This document shows positions 9,076 to 18,649 of a stretch of DNA of 64,000 nt, in pieces; position 1 is the first letter of the stretch, and each line of letters begins with the position of its first letter. The notes under the pieces are model-generated. The model made no database searches and was not told the origin of the DNA. It saw only the letters and a list, made by a program, of their open reading frames with translations. The position numbers were made by a program, and so were the translations under genes. Source of the DNA: Bradyrhizobium betae (GTDB lineage Bacteria; Pseudomonadota; Alphaproteobacteria; Rhizobiales; Xanthobacteraceae); assembly GCF_008932115.1 (NCBI RefSeq), contig NZ_CP044543.1, forward strand, positions 3,044,501 through 3,108,500, given 5' to 3'.

Positions 9076-10128
9076 ATGCCATTCGTTGAACGGGTTTTTT
9101 CGGGCGTCCAGCCGACGGGCAATCTGCACCTCGGCAATTATCTCGGCGCGATCGTCAACTTCGTGAAGATGCAGGACACCCACAACTGCATCTATTGCGT
9201 CGTCGACATGCACGCGATCACGCAAGGGGTGGACGTCTGGGGCGGACCGGTCGAGCTGGCGCGCAACACCCGCGAGGTGACCGCGGCGTTCATCGCCGCC
9301 GGAATCGATCCGAAGAAGCACATCGTGTTCAACCAGAGCCAGGTGTCGGGCCATGCCGAGCTCGCCTGGATCTTCAACTGCGTCGCGCGCATGGGCTGGC
9401 TCGGCCGCATGACCCAGTTCAAGGAGAAGGCCGGCAAGGACCGCGAGAACGCGTCCGTCGGCCTGTTCGACTATCCCGTGCTGATGGCGGCCGACATCCT
9501 GCTGTACCGCGCCACCCACGTGCCGGTCGGCGAGGACCAGAAGCAGCATATGGAGCTCTCGCGCGACATCGCGCAGAAGTTCAACAATGATTTCGGCGAC
9601 TCGATCCGCAACCTCGGCGCCAATGACGGCCTGTTCTTTCCGCTGCCGGAACCGCTGATTCAGGGGCCCGCGACGCGCGTGATGAGCTTGCGCGACGGCA
9701 CCAAGAAGATGTCGAAGTCGGATCCGTCCGACAACTCGCGCATCAATCTGACCGACGACGCCGACACCATCGCGCAGAAGGTGCGCAAGGCGAAGACCGA
9801 TCCGGAGCCGTTGCCGACCGAAGAGAAGGGCCTGGAGCCGCGCCCCGAGGCCGACAATCTCGTCGGCATCTTTGCCGCGCTCTCCGGCCGCACCAAGGCC
9901 GACGTGCTGCGCGAATTCGGCGGCGGCCAGTTCTCCAGCTTCAAGAACGCGCTGGTGGAGCTGTGCGTGACGAAACTTTCGCCGATCGCCGGCGAGATGA
10001 AGCGCCTCGTCGCCGACCCCGGCCATATCGACGCCATCCTCAACGACGGCGCCGACCGTGCCCGCGCGATCGCCGACGAGACCATGAAGCTCTCCAAGGA
10101 CATCGTCGGCTTCATCCGCCGGCGCTGA
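9076..10128 (+). CDS. trpS: Tryptophan--tRNA ligase
   Basis: 350 residues, class I aminoacyl-tRNA synthetase. The HIGH-type motif is [12 protein letters not shown] near residue 18 and the KMSKS loop is [25 protein letters not shown] at the N-terminus and the [17 protein letters not shown] segment are typical of bacterial TrpRS, which charges tRNA-Trp in the cytoplasm. The ATG at 9076 has AGGA about 10 nt upstream. A short GC-rich inverted repeat (GCCCCG...CGGGGC, about 9002-9026) lies in the spacer after murJ; no T-box features were seen. Confidence 0.97.
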   Translation: MPFVERVFSGVQPTGNLHLGNYLGAIVNFVKMQDTHNCIYCVVDMHAITQGVDVWGGPVELARNTREVTAAFIAAGIDPKKHIVFNQSQVSGHAELAWIFNCVARMGWLGRMTQFKEKAGKDRENASVGLFDYPVLMAADILLYRATHVPVGEDQKQHMELSRDIAQKFNNDFGDSIRNLGANDGLFFPLPEPLIQGPATRVMSLRDGTKKMSKSDPSDNSRINLTDDADTIAQKVRKAKTDPEPLPTEEKGLEPRPEADNLVGIFAALSGRTKADVLREFGGGQFSSFKNALVELCVTKLSPIAGEMKRLVADPGHIDAILNDGADRARAIADETMKLSKDIVGFIRRR

Positions 10129-10237
10129 TTGCCGCAATCGCAACCCCCCGGCCAGCGCCACGGCGCCGGCCGCTTCTCCTCTCCCCAACGTTGCGGGAGT
10201 GTGGCAGCATGCAACCCGTGCACATTCCGGGACATGC

Positions 10238-10732
10238 ATGACCAGCAAGCGACTTTGCTTCGAGCCGGGTCACAAGCCCAAATGCCTCGTCATCGTCGAC
10301 GATACCGCCGAATGGGATCGTGCGGTGTATTACGCCAGCCGCTGGGCGATCCGCGCCGGCGGCGGCGTGGTGATGCTGCGCATCATCGAGCCCGACGAGC
10401 AGAACCAGGAATGGCTGGGGGTCGCCGACATCATGCGCGCCGAGGCGCATGAAGCGGCGGAAGCCGCGCTCGACCGCGCCGCCGGCCGCGCCAACGGCAT
10501 CGCCGCGATCACGCCGGAACGGGTGATCCGCGAAGGCGCCGCGATGGAACAGCTGCTGGCGGTGATCGACGAGGACCCCGACATCGCCATGCTGGTGCTG
10601 GCCGCGAGCCCGGGCGCGGAAGGGCCAGGGCCGCTGGTTTCGCTGCTGGCACACGCGCTGGGCACGTTCCCGGTGCCGGTGACGGTCATTTCCGGCGCAC
10701 TGAGCGACCAAAGCGTGGATTCGCTGTCGTAG
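10238..10732 (+). CDS. Universal stress protein (UspA-like)
   Basis: 164 residues with the Usp alpha/beta fold: a first strand KCLVIVDDTAEWDRAVYYAS with the conserved Asp, a central VVMLRIIEP, and a C-terminal IAMLVLAASPGAEGPGPL that stands where ATP-binding Usp proteins have G-2x-G-9x-G(S/T). The ATG at 10238 (MTSKRLCFEPGH) is chosen because GGGA lies 6 nt upstream. Usp proteins act in the cytoplasm under growth arrest or stress. The gene follows trpS by 109 bp and is closed by a strong hairpin at 10736-10764. Confidence 0.85.
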   Translation: MTSKRLCFEPGHKPKCLVIVDDTAEWDRAVYYASRWAIRAGGGVVMLRIIEPDEQNQEWLGVADIMRAEAHEAAEAALDRAAGRANGIAAITPERVIREGAAMEQLLAVIDEDPDIAMLVLAASPGAEGPGPLVSLLAHALGTFPVPVTVISGALSDQSVDSLS

Positions 10733-10735
10733 CTC

Positions 10736-10764
10736 CTGCCTACCCTCCCCTGGAGGGTAGGCAG
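10736..10764 (+). terminator. Perfect 13-bp hairpin after the usp gene
   Basis: CTGCCTACCCTCC (10736-10748) pairs perfectly with GGAGGGTAGGCAG (10752-10764) around a CCT loop, starting four bases after the usp stop codon. There is no T-run after it, so it may act as an mRNA-stabilising 3' end or a weak terminator rather than a classical intrinsic terminator. Confidence 0.6.
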
Positions 10765-10888
10765 CGTCCTAACCCACTGAAACCTATGGACGAATTTGCT
10801 ACGCCCCCTTGACCGTGCGTTCGCCGTCGCCATCTGCTAATTGATAGCTCACGCGCCGGCCTTGAACCGGCGACGTCTGGAGAAAACA

Positions 10889-11458
10889 ATGTTCATTCAA
10901 ACCGAAGCCACCCCCAATCCCGCCACGCTGAAATTCATTCCCGGCCGCGTCGTGGTCGACGGCGGCCCGATGGAATTTCCCAGCCGCGAATCGGCGACGC
11001 GTTCGCCGCTGGCCGAAAAGCTGTTCGACGTGCCCGGCGTCACCGGCGTGTTCTACGGATCGGACTTCATCACCGTGACCAAGGCGAACGGTGAATGGCA
11101 GCAGCTCAAGCCCGCGATCCTCGGTGCCATCATGGAGCACTACATGTCCGGCGCGCCGCTGCTCGCCGACGGCGCGGCTGCTGGCCATGCCGATCTCGGC
11201 GACGAGGACGAGTTCTTCGACGAGGCCGACGCCGAGACGGTCGACATGATCAAGGATCTGATCGAGACCCGCGTGCGGCCTGCCGTCGCCAATGACGGCG
11301 GCGACATCACATTCCGCGGCTTCAAGGACGGGATCGTCTATCTCAACATGAAGGGCTCGTGCGCCGGCTGCCCGTCATCGACCGCGACGCTCCAGCACGG
11401 CATCCAGAATTTGCTGAAGCATTTCGTGCCCGACGTGGTCGAAGTCCGGCCGATGTGA
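10889..11458 (+). CDS. NifU/Nfu-type iron-sulfur cluster scaffold or carrier
   Basis: 189 residues in two parts. The N-terminal half (MFIQTEATPNPATLKFIPG...) is the Nfu N domain, the C-terminal half is a NifU-like domain with the cluster-binding CxxC in GSCAGCPSSTATL. This architecture matches alphaproteobacterial and mitochondrial NFU1, which receives Fe-S clusters and passes them to target enzymes in the cytoplasm. The ATG at 10889 is favoured by GGAG about 7 nt upstream and by the start of the conserved domain. An acidic linker (DLGDEDEFFDEADAETVDM) joins the two domains. The gene stands alone; no isc or suf genes are adjacent. Confidence 0.93.
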   Translation: MFIQTEATPNPATLKFIPGRVVVDGGPMEFPSRESATRSPLAEKLFDVPGVTGVFYGSDFITVTKANGEWQQLKPAILGAIMEHYMSGAPLLADGAAAGHADLGDEDEFFDEADAETVDMIKDLIETRVRPAVANDGGDITFRGFKDGIVYLNMKGSCAGCPSSTATLQHGIQNLLKHFVPDVVEVRPM

Positions 11459-11468
11459 CGACGAAGTC

Positions 11469-11571
11469 GTCATTCCGGGGCGGTCCGTAGGACCGAGCTC
11501 CGGCGCGCAATTTGCGCGCCCGAGAATCTCGAGATTCCGGGTCTGGTGCTAACGCACCATCCCGGAATGAC
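11469..11571. repeat. Palindromic intergenic repeat, type B
   Basis: Begins GTCATTCCGGGGCG and ends CCCGGAATGAC, so its ends are inverted repeats of each other; inside are smaller palindromes such as GCGCGCAATTTGCGCGC and GAGAATCTCGAGATT. A second copy with the same ends and internal GAGAATCTCG lies at 15938-16053. It sits between convergent genes. Confidence 0.75.
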
Positions 11572-11576
11572 CGTGC

Positions 11577-13262
11577 CTACGCCGCCTGGCCGATGCTCGC
11601 GGCTTCTTCCGCCGCCTTGCGCATGCTCGCCGACATCTCGTTGGTGACGGTGCTCTGCTCTTCGACGGCGGCAGCGGTTGACGACACGTACTCGCTGACG
11701 CCCTGGATCGCGCCCCTGATCGATTCCAGCGCGGCGACGACGTCGACCGAGATGCCGTTGAGATTGCTGATCTCCTGCTCGATCTTGTCGGCCGCCTGCT
11801 TGGCCTGATTGGCGAGATTCTTCACCTCCGACGCAACCACCGCAAATCCGCGACCGGCCTCGCCGGCACGGGCGGATTCGATGGTGGCATTCAGCGCCAG
11901 CAGATTGATCTGGCCGGTGATGTTGCCGATCAGCTGGACGATCATGCTCATCGATTCGGCCGCCTGCGTCAGCCGGTGGGCCTGCTGGTCCGCCGCCTCG
12001 ACCCGGCCGACTGCGGTCGACGCGGTCTCGCGCGAGCGCGTCATCGCTTCCGCGATCTCGCGCACCGAGGCGTTGAGCTCCTCGGCGCCAGCGGCGACCG
12101 ATTCCATCATGTCGCGCACCTTCTCGCTGCGCTTGCGCGCGATCACCTGGGCGGTGGTGTCGGACGCGTATTTCACCACCTTGAACGGCTTGCCATTGAG
12201 ATCGCGGATCGGATTGTAGGAGGCCTGGATAAAGACCTGGCGACCGCCCTTGCCGATGCGCAGATATTCGCCGGACTGGAATTCGCCGGCGTTCAGCCTG
12301 GTCCAGAAATCGCGATAGGCCTCGCTCTCGCGTTCGTCGTGCGGCACGAACATGCTGTGGTGCTTGCCGACGATCTCGGGCAGCGCATAACCGAGCGCAC
12401 CGAGGAAGTTTTCGTTGGCCGTCAGCACCTTGCCGTCCATGTCGAACTCGATCACGGCCTGCGACTTGCCGATCGCCTCGATCTGCCCGGCGAAGTTCGC
12501 GTTCGTCAGCTTCTGCGCGCTGACGTCGGTGGCGAACTTCACCACCTTGAACGGCTTGCCGGCCTCGTCGAGGATCGGATTGTAGGAAGCGAGGATCCAG
12601 ACCTCCTTGTCCCCTTTGCCGAACCGCTTGTACTCGCCGGACTGGAACTCGCCGCGCGCCAGCTTCGCCCAGAACTCACGATAAGCGCCGCTGTCGCGCT
12701 CGCCGGCGCCGACAAACATGCTGTGGTGCTTGCCCTGGATCTCGTCGAGCCGGTAGCCCACCGTGCTCAGGAAGTTCTCGTTGGCCGTGATGATGGTGCC
12801 GTCGAGATTGAACTCGATCACCGCCTGGGCACGACCAATCGCAGAGATCTTTCCGGCGTCCTCCAGGCTGCGAATCTTGCGCGCGGTGATGTCGGTGGCG
12901 AACTTGACGACCTTCACGGGCTTGCCGGCCTCGTCGACGATCGGATTGTAGGACGCCTGGATCCAGATTTCCCGCCCGCCCTTGCCGAGCCGCTTGTACT
13001 CGGCGGATTGATATTCGCCGCGGCCAAGACGCGTCCAGAACTCACGATAGGCCACACTGCTGCGCTGGTCCGGCATCACGAACATGCTGTGGTGCTTGCC
13101 CTGGATCTCCTCGAGCCGATAGCCCATCGCGTCCAGAAAGTTCTGGTTGGCGGTGATGATGGTGCCGTCGAGATTGAACTCGATCACCGCCTGCGACCTG
13201 CCGAGCGCCATGACCTGAGCCAATGCCTCCCGCGCCGAGGCGCCGCTACGCCAAAAAAACAT
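11577..13262 (-). CDS. Soluble methyl-accepting chemotaxis protein with three tandem PAS domains
   Basis: 561 residues. Three nearly identical PAS/PAC modules of 122 residues each (landmarks [36 protein letters not shown]) occupy residues 15 to 380. They are followed by an MCP signalling domain with the hairpin tip [25 protein letters not shown] (split here: [10 protein letters not shown] then [11 protein letters not shown]). There is no membrane segment, HAMP domain or C-terminal CheR pentapeptide, so it is a cytoplasmic receptor. PAS modules of this kind often bind heme or flavin and sense oxygen or redox state, but no heme ligand can be assigned from sequence. The ATG at 13262 ([10 protein letters not shown]) has AAGGGA 8 nt upstream. 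Confidence 0.92.
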   Translation of the reverse strand: MFFWRSGASAREALAQVMALGRSQAVIEFNLDGTIITANQNFLDAMGYRLEEIQGKHHSMFVMPDQRSSVAYREFWTRLGRGEYQSAEYKRLGKGGREIWIQASYNPIVDEAGKPVKVVKFATDITARKIRSLEDAGKISAIGRAQAVIEFNLDGTIITANENFLSTVGYRLDEIQGKHHSMFVGAGERDSGAYREFWAKLARGEFQSGEYKRFGKGDKEVWILASYNPILDEAGKPFKVVKFATDVSAQKLTNANFAGQIEAIGKSQAVIEFDMDGKVLTANENFLGALGYALPEIVGKHHSMFVPHDERESEAYRDFWTRLNAGEFQSGEYLRIGKGGRQVFIQASYNPIRDLNGKPFKVVKYASDTTAQVIARKRSEKVRDMMESVAAGAEELNASVREIAEAMTRSRETASTAVGRVEAADQQAHRLTQAAESMSMIVQLIGNITGQINLLALNATIESARAGEAGRGFAVVASEVKNLANQAKQAADKIEQEISNLNGISVDVVAALESIRGAIQGVSEYVSSTAAAVEEQSTVTNEMSASMRKAAEEAASIGQAA

Positions 13263-13510
13263 CAATGAAATCCCTTCGCAAATGCCCGGACCGCGCGTGG
13301 CCTGGTCCGCCAAAATGCATCGTCCAAGTCGTCGTTGACTTGCTTTCCCGCTATGCACGGAAGCTGGCATTTGATTGCTAATGCTTTCTTAAAATGACAA
13401 TATTTCAATGACTTAGCCATCCCAGAAGTTGCAGATGCATGCAGTCGCTTCAAAAATGGGGCACGAAGATTCCGCCAGATTCCCGCTCACGTAGAATTAC
13501 GGAGGCGATC

Positions 13511-13582
13511 ATGCGCCTGTCGAGAAATCAAACTTGGGCTGGTTCGACCGCGGCGGAACCGACTAAGCTGCTTCGATGCTGA
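13511..13582 (+). CDS. Candidate 23-aa leader peptide upstream of tsaB
   Basis: ATG at 13511 preceded by GGAGG with a 5-nt spacing, the best ribosome-binding site in the neighbourhood. It encodes MRLSRNQTWAGSTAAEPTKL plus LRC and stops at 13580-13582, four codon positions inside the start region of tsaB (ATG 13576) in another frame. tsaB itself has no visible Shine-Dalgarno sequence, so ribosomes finishing this ORF could reinitiate on tsaB. The peptide has no recognisable function. The 248 bp upstream (13263-13510) back onto the chemoreceptor start and show nothing else but AT-rich promoter-like sequence around 13370-13410. Confidence 0.45.
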   Translation: MRLSRNQTWAGSTAAEPTKLLRC

Positions 13583-14268
13583 TCCTTGCCATCGATACCG
13601 CGCTGGAGGCGTGCGCGGCCGCCGTTCTCGACACCGACGCCGGCGAGCTCCTCGCGCGGGAGCAGCTCCTCATGAAGCGCGGCCACGCCGAAGCGCTGAT
13701 GCCGATGATCGCGCGCGTCATGAAGTCCGCCGATCTCGCCTTTACCTCGCTCGACCGCATCGCCGTCACCGTCGGTCCGGGAAGCTTCACCGGATTGCGC
13801 GTCGGCATCTCGGCGGCGCGCGGACTTGCGCTGGCGGCGAAGCGTCCGGCCGTCGGGCTGACGACGTTGTCGGCCTATGCCGCCGCCATCGTCGGTCAGA
13901 GCGGAACGGCGCCGGTGATATCCGCCATCGATGCGCGGCACGATCACGTCTATTTCCAGATCGTCGCCGGCGACGGCAGCCAGCTGGTGCGGCCGGGCGT
14001 CGCCCCCATCGACGAGGCGATCGCGGCCTCGAAATTCGGCGCGCCGCATCTGGTCGGAGATGGCGCAAGACTCCTCGCCGATCGCTGGCCGAAGGATGCG
14101 CCGCAACCTGTCACGGTCGACGCGCAGCCCGCGCCCGACATCAGCTGGGTCGCATGGCTCGGCGCAGCCGCCGATCCCGAGACAAATCCGGCACGGCCGT
14201 TCTATCTGAAGGCGCCCGACGCAAAGCCGACCGCAGCGCCGCCGCTCGCACAAGCCGCAAGCTCATGA
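13576..14268 (+). CDS. tsaB: tRNA threonylcarbamoyladenosine biosynthesis protein TsaB
   Basis: 230 residues with the ASKHA fold of TsaB: MLILAIDTALEACAAAVLD at the N-terminus, KRGHAEALMPMIARV, and the diagnostic VTVGPGSFTGLRVGISAARGL. TsaB is the partner that activates TsaD in making t6A37 of ANN-decoding tRNAs in the cytoplasm. Its stop overlaps the rimI start as ATGA. In this window tsaB, rimI, a Fur regulator and a HAD phosphatase form a tight run, an order common in Rhizobiales. Translation may depend on the upstream 23-codon ORF. Confidence 0.95.
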   Translation: MLILAIDTALEACAAAVLDTDAGELLAREQLLMKRGHAEALMPMIARVMKSADLAFTSLDRIAVTVGPGSFTGLRVGISAARGLALAAKRPAVGLTTLSAYAAAIVGQSGTAPVISAIDARHDHVYFQIVAGDGSQLVRPGVAPIDEAIAASKFGAPHLVGDGARLLADRWPKDAPQPVTVDAQPAPDISWVAWLGAAADPETNPARPFYLKAPDAKPTAAPPLAQAASS

Positions 14269-14750
14269 TGAGATGGTTTTCGGAATGGTGGCGCGGCGGC
14301 ACGCCCGTCGTCGAACCCGGCTCCGCGCGCGACGCGCTGCGGCTCGCGCAGCTTCACGGCCAGTCCTTCGCTCACGGCTGGGGCGAAGGCGAGTTCGAGG
14401 CCATGCTCGGCGAGCGCAACACGCTCGTCCATCGCCTGCGCCTCGGCCGCAGGGTCATCGGCTTCGCGGTGTCGCGGATCGGCGCGGACGAAGCGGAAAT
14501 TCTCTCGATCGCGGTCGACCAGGCCCATCGCGGCCGCGGCCTCTCCCGCATGCTGCTGATGACCCATCTCGGTCATCTCGCCGGGCGCGGCGTGCGCACG
14601 ATATTTCTGGAGGTCGAGGAGAACAACCAGCCGGCACGGCGGCTCTATGACAGGGCCGGATTCGTGGTGGTCGGACGCCGCGAACGCTACTATAAGCAGC
14701 CCAACGGGGAACAATTGAATGCACTTCTGATGCGACGTGACTTGTCGTAA
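14265..14750 (+). CDS. rimI: GNAT N-acetyltransferase RimI (ribosomal protein S18-alanine acetyltransferase)
   Basis: 161 residues. The acetyl-CoA binding loop is AVDQAHRGRGLSRMLL (Q/RxxGxG/A motif), followed by the family-typical TIFLEVEENNQPARRLYDRAGF and VVGRRERYYKQPNGEQLNALLM. RimI acetylates the N-terminal Ala of ribosomal protein S18. Location directly after tsaB with an ATGA overlap supports this rather than a generic GNAT enzyme, because tsaB-rimI pairs are widespread. Two consecutive ATG codons at 14265 and 14268 are possible starts; the first overlaps the tsaB stop. Confidence 0.93.
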   Translation: MMRWFSEWWRGGTPVVEPGSARDALRLAQLHGQSFAHGWGEGEFEAMLGERNTLVHRLRLGRRVIGFAVSRIGADEAEILSIAVDQAHRGRGLSRMLLMTHLGHLAGRGVRTIFLEVEENNQPARRLYDRAGFVVVGRRERYYKQPNGEQLNALLMRRDLS

Positions 14751-14755
14751 TATCG

Positions 14756-15244
14756 ATGGCAGAAAGCGCCCCGTCAGGCAGACAACACATGACTGGACTT
14801 AAACCTTCCACCGCATCCAAGGCGTCCGGCATCGAGGCACGCTGTGCCGCGACCGGCATGCGCATGACCGAGCAGCGCCGCGTCATCGCCCGCGTGCTCG
14901 CGGAGGCGATCGACCATCCCGATGTCGAGGAGCTTTACCGGCGCTGCGTCGCCGTCGACGACAAGATCTCGATCTCGACGGTCTACCGCACCGTCAAGCT
15001 GTTCGAGGATGCCGGCATCATCGAACGCCACGATTTCCGCGAGGGCCGCGCGCGCTACGAGACGATGCGCGACAGCCACCATGACCACCTCATCAATCTG
15101 CGCGACGGCAAGGTGATCGAGTTCACCTCCGAAGAGATCGAGAAGCTGCAAGCGGAGATCGCCCGCAAGCTCGGCTACAAGCTGGTCGATCACCGGCTCG
15201 AGCTGTATTGCGTCCCGCTCGACGACGACAAGCCGACGTCTTAG
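14756..15244 (+). CDS. Fur-family metal-responsive transcriptional regulator (Fur/Mur type)
   Basis: 162 residues. The N-terminal winged helix contains MTEQRRVIARVLAEA and the recognition helix SISTVYRTVKLFEDAGII; the metal-binding hinge is RDSHHDHLINLRDGKVIEF and the dimerisation domain ends in LELYCVPL. In alphaproteobacteria the protein in this tsaB-rimI-x position is the Fur/Mur regulator; rhizobial members respond to Mn2+ or Fe2+, and Bradyrhizobium Fur is reported to act on irr, which is also in this window. The C-terminal CxxC zinc site of enterobacterial Fur is absent, as usual for this clade. An alternative start at 14789 (MTGLKPSTASK) is possible; neither has a strong ribosome-binding site. 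Confidence 0.9.
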   Translation: MAESAPSGRQHMTGLKPSTASKASGIEARCAATGMRMTEQRRVIARVLAEAIDHPDVEELYRRCVAVDDKISISTVYRTVKLFEDAGIIERHDFREGRARYETMRDSHHDHLINLRDGKVIEFTSEEIEKLQAEIARKLGYKLVDHRLELYCVPLDDDKPTS

Positions 15245-15248
15245 TTTC

Positions 15249-15929
15249 GTGCCGATAGACCTCATCATCTTCGATTGCGACGGCGTGCTCGTGGACAGCG
15301 AGGTGATCTCCTGCCGCACGCATGCGGATGTGCTGACGAAGCACGGCTATCCGATCACCTCGGAGCAGGTGTTCGAGCGCTTTCTCGGCCGCTCGACAAA
15401 ACAGGCCAATCTGGAGATCGAAACCGAGCTCGGCCGCAAGCTGCCCGAAGCCTATCATGGCGATCTGCAGGACGAGCTGTTTCGCTCGTTCGAGGCCGAC
15501 CTCGAAGCGATCCGCGGCATCCATGACGTGCTCGATGTCGTGACGCAGCGCGTCTGCGTCGCCTCGAGCGGCTCGCACCAGCGCATGCAGGTGAGCCTGG
15601 GGAGCACCGGCCTCTATGACCGCCTCGCGCCAAACATCTTTTCGGCCTCGCAGGTGAAGAACGGCAAGCCGGCACCGGATCTGTTCCTGTTCGCGGCCAG
15701 GGAGATGGGCGTGCCCCCCGCACGCTGTGTCGTCATCGAGGACAGCCTTGCCGGCATCGCCGGCGCCCGGGCGGCCGGCATGACCGTGTTCGGCTTTTGC
15801 GGCGGCAGCCATTGCGGGGACGGCCATGCCGAGACCCTGCGCCAGGCCGGCGCCGACCTGACCTTTGCCGATATGCATCAATTGCCGGAGCTGGTCCGGC
15901 GGGTCGGGGCGGACGCTCTGGCGGGCTAG
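15249..15929 (+). CDS. HAD-superfamily phosphatase (phosphoglycolate/beta-phosphoglucomutase-like)
   Basis: 226 residues, GTG start four bases after the Fur stop, indicating co-transcription. HAD motif I is LIIFDCDGVLVDSE, motif II is CVASSGSH, motif III includes KNGKPAPDLFLFAA and motif IV is VVIEDSLAGIAGARAAGM. The helical cap between motifs I and II marks subfamily IA. Such enzymes dephosphorylate small sugar phosphates or nucleotides in the cytoplasm; the substrate cannot be assigned. Confidence 0.88.
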   Translation: MPIDLIIFDCDGVLVDSEVISCRTHADVLTKHGYPITSEQVFERFLGRSTKQANLEIETELGRKLPEAYHGDLQDELFRSFEADLEAIRGIHDVLDVVTQRVCVASSGSHQRMQVSLGSTGLYDRLAPNIFSASQVKNGKPAPDLFLFAAREMGVPPARCVVIEDSLAGIAGARAAGMTVFGFCGGSHCGDGHAETLRQAGADLTFADMHQLPELVRRVGADALAG

Positions 15930-15937
15930 CCATTGCT

Positions 15938-16053
15938 GTCATTCCGGGGCGATGTGTAGCATCGAACTATGGTGCGCCCTTGCGCACCTGAGAATCTCGC
16001 CCCAAAACCTCTGGATTCCGGCTTCGCCCGCTATACGGGCGCCCCGGAATGAC
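15938..16053. repeat. Palindromic intergenic repeat, type B (second copy)
   Basis: Starts GTCATTCCGGGGCGATG and ends GCCCCGGAATGAC, with internal GGTGCGCCCTTGCGCACC and GAGAATCTCG. Ends and internal blocks match the element at 11469-11571 while the rest diverges. It occupies most of the spacer between the HAD gene and miaB, so miaB probably has its own promoter downstream of or within it. Confidence 0.75.
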
Positions 16054-16130
16054 CGTTTGGCCCCATTCGCTGGATTTTCGCTGCTCCAGCCTATATCTCA
16101 GGGCCGTCCTCCAGCTCCATTCCGGGTTCC

Positions 16131-17528
16131 ATGACGCCGCCGCGCAAGCTGCACATCAAATCTTATGGCTGCCAGATGAACGTCTACGATGCCCAGCGCA
16201 TGGTGGACACTCTGGCTCCGGAAGGATTCGTGGAGACCGCCAGCGCCGAGGACGCCGACCTCGTCATCCTCAACACCTGCCATATCCGCGAGAAGGCCTC
16301 CGAAAAGGTCTATTCCGAGCTCGGCCGGCTGCGCGTCGCCAAGGACGAGGCCGCGCGCGGGGGCCGCACGATGCAGATCGCAGTCGCCGGCTGCGTGGCG
16401 CAGGCCGAGGGTGGAGAGATCACGCGCCGCGCGCCCGTCGTCGACGTCGTGGTCGGCCCGCAGAGCTATCATCACCTTCCGGAGCTTCTGAAGCGAGCGC
16501 GCGATGAGGGCCGCGCGATCGAGACCGAATTTCCCGCAGCCGACAAATTCGGCTTCCTGGCCCAGCCCAAGCCCGCCGCGATCCGCGCACGCGGCATTTC
16601 CGCTTTCGTCACGGTGCAGGAAGGCTGCGACAAGTTCTGCACCTTCTGCGTCGTGCCCTATACGCGCGGCGCCGAGGTCTCGCGCCCCGTCGCGAAGATC
16701 ATCGACGACGTGAAGCGGCTGGCCGACAACGGCGTGCGCGAGCTGACCCTGATCGGGCAGAACGTCAACGCCTATCACGGCGAGGGGCCGGACGGAAAAA
16801 GCTGGCCGCTCGGCCGGTTGCTCGAGCATCTGGCAAAGATTCCCGGCATCGCCCGGCTGCGTTATTCGACCAGCCATCCCCGCGACGTCGACGACAGTTT
16901 GATTGCAGCCCATCGCGATCTCGGCCAGCTGATGCCGTTCGTGCACCTGCCGGTCCAGTCGGGCTCGGACCGGGTTTTGGCCGCCATGAACCGGAAACAT
17001 ACCGCCGATGATTACCGGCGGGTCGTCGACCGTTTCCGGGCCGCGCGCCAAGACATTGCTTTTTCATCAGATTTTATCGTGGGCTTCCCCGGCGAAAGCG
17101 AGCAAGATTTTCTCGCCACACTCGCGCTTGTCACGCAAATCGGCTACGCTGCGGCTTATTCGTTCAAATACTCCGCCCGGCCGGGAACGCCGGCTGCGGA
17201 CATGCAGGAGACGGTGTCCCCCGCCGAGATGGACCAGCGATTGGAGCGGCTCCAGGAACTGATCGACAGCCAGCAATCGGCCTTCAACAAGGCTGCGATT
17301 GGCTCAACGGTCGATGTGCTGTTCGAACGTCCGGCGCGCAGGGACGGCCAGATCGTCGGCCGCACCGCTTTCCTTCAGCCCGCCCATGTGATTGCCTCGC
17401 CCGACATCATCGGACAAATCCTGCCGGTGCGGATCGACAGCCTCGAACGCTACAGCTTCCTCGGTGAGCTCGCCACACCGCGCGTTGCGCGCGAGCCCGC
17501 TTTTTCGCCCATAGCCACTGGAGCCTGA
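16131..17528 (+). CDS. miaB: tRNA-2-methylthio-N6-dimethylallyladenosine synthase MiaB
   Basis: 465 residues, radical-SAM methylthiotransferase. The N-terminal MTTase domain carries three cluster Cys ([27 protein letters not shown]); the radical-SAM domain has [15 protein letters not shown] with the CxxxCxxC motif; a TRAM domain ends the protein ([19 protein letters not shown]). It converts i6A37 to ms2i6A37 in tRNA using two [4Fe-4S] clusters. PhoH, YbeY, CorC-like, Lnt and an XRE regulator follow closely, a gene order shared by many alphaproteobacteria. Confidence 0.97.
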   Translation: MTPPRKLHIKSYGCQMNVYDAQRMVDTLAPEGFVETASAEDADLVILNTCHIREKASEKVYSELGRLRVAKDEAARGGRTMQIAVAGCVAQAEGGEITRRAPVVDVVVGPQSYHHLPELLKRARDEGRAIETEFPAADKFGFLAQPKPAAIRARGISAFVTVQEGCDKFCTFCVVPYTRGAEVSRPVAKIIDDVKRLADNGVRELTLIGQNVNAYHGEGPDGKSWPLGRLLEHLAKIPGIARLRYSTSHPRDVDDSLIAAHRDLGQLMPFVHLPVQSGSDRVLAAMNRKHTADDYRRVVDRFRAARQDIAFSSDFIVGFPGESEQDFLATLALVTQIGYAAAYSFKYSARPGTPAADMQETVSPAEMDQRLERLQELIDSQQSAFNKAAIGSTVDVLFERPARRDGQIVGRTAFLQPAHVIASPDIIGQILPVRIDSLERYSFLGELATPRVAREPAFSPIATGA

Positions 17529-17532
17529 ACCC

Positions 17533-18588
17533 TTGCCAAAAAGTGCATCGGATTCGTCTTCTATCGCTCCCAGCCGCAAATTCGACCGCGACATGCAAGT
17601 ACCGCCCGAGACCCAGGTCGTCATCGACTTCGACGACAATCGCGCGGCGTCCGCGCTGGTCGGCCCCTACGGCCAGCACCTGGCGCAGATCGAGCGGCGG
17701 CTCGGCGTCGTCGTCGATTCCAAGGGCAACCACATCACCATCGGCGGTTCGCGCGACGGCTGCGATGCCGCCCGCCGCGTGCTGGAGACGCTCTACGCCC
17801 AGGCCGTGAAGGGACAGGATCTCGACCAGGGCGAGGTCGAGGGCGCGATCCGTGCGGTGATCGCCCAAGGCTCGCTATTCGAGTTCGACGCCAAGTCGGC
17901 CAAGTCGACCTTCGACAGCATCAATTTGCGCAAGCGCCCGGTGCGCGCGCGCACGGCGGCGCAGGATTCCTACATCCGGGCGCTGAAGCGCCACGAACTG
18001 GTGTTCGGCATCGGTCCCGCCGGCACCGGCAAGACCTGGCTCGCGGTGGCGCACGCCGCGCAGCTGTTCGAGCGCAAGGAGGTCGACAAGATCATCCTGT
18101 CGCGCCCGGCGGTGGAAGCCGGTGAGCGGCTCGGCTTCCTGCCCGGCGACCTCCGCGAGAAGGTCGATCCCTATCTGCGCCCGATCTACGACGCACTCTA
18201 TGATCTCATGGATGCACGCATCGTCGAGCGCGCACTGCAGACCGGCGAGATCGAGATCGCGCCGCTGGCCTTCATGCGCGGCCGCACGCTGACCAACGCC
18301 GCCATCATCCTGGACGAGGCGCAGAACACCACATCGATGCAGATGAAGATGTTCCTGACCCGTCTTGGCGAGAACAGCCGCATGATCGTGACGGGCGATC
18401 CCTCGCAGATCGACCTGCCGAACGGCCAGACCTCGGGCCTCGCCGAGGCGACCCGGCTGCTGAGCGGCGTCGAAGGCATTGCGCAAGTTCATTTCAAGGC
18501 CGAGGACGTGATCCGCCACGAACTCGTGGCGCGGATCGTCTCCGCCTATGAAGGGCAGCCGCAGCGGCCGGCCGCCGGTAAATTCTGA
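17533..18588 (+). CDS. PhoH-family ATPase (PhoH-like protein)
   Basis: 351 residues. An N-terminal KH-like region (VIDFDDNRAASALVGPYGQH) precedes an ATPase of the PhoH/superfamily I helicase type with Walker A FGIGPAGTGKTWLAVAHA and Walker B AAIILDEAQNTT, then MIVTGDPSQIDLP. The TTG at 17533 is taken as start because GGAG lies 9 nt upstream and it follows the miaB stop by four bases; an ATG at 17593 is the alternative. PhoH is usually encoded next to ybeY, as here, and is thought to act with it in RNA metabolism. Confidence 0.94.
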   Translation: MPKSASDSSSIAPSRKFDRDMQVPPETQVVIDFDDNRAASALVGPYGQHLAQIERRLGVVVDSKGNHITIGGSRDGCDAARRVLETLYAQAVKGQDLDQGEVEGAIRAVIAQGSLFEFDAKSAKSTFDSINLRKRPVRARTAAQDSYIRALKRHELVFGIGPAGTGKTWLAVAHAAQLFERKEVDKIILSRPAVEAGERLGFLPGDLREKVDPYLRPIYDALYDLMDARIVERALQTGEIEIAPLAFMRGRTLTNAAIILDEAQNTTSMQMKMFLTRLGENSRMIVTGDPSQIDLPNGQTSGLAEATRLLSGVEGIAQVHFKAEDVIRHELVARIVSAYEGQPQRPAAGKF

Positions 18589-18649
18589 CGAGACAACAGC
18601 CGGATCATACGGGCGCGGACGCAGGCGCCTTTCGTTCCGAACAAAGAGA

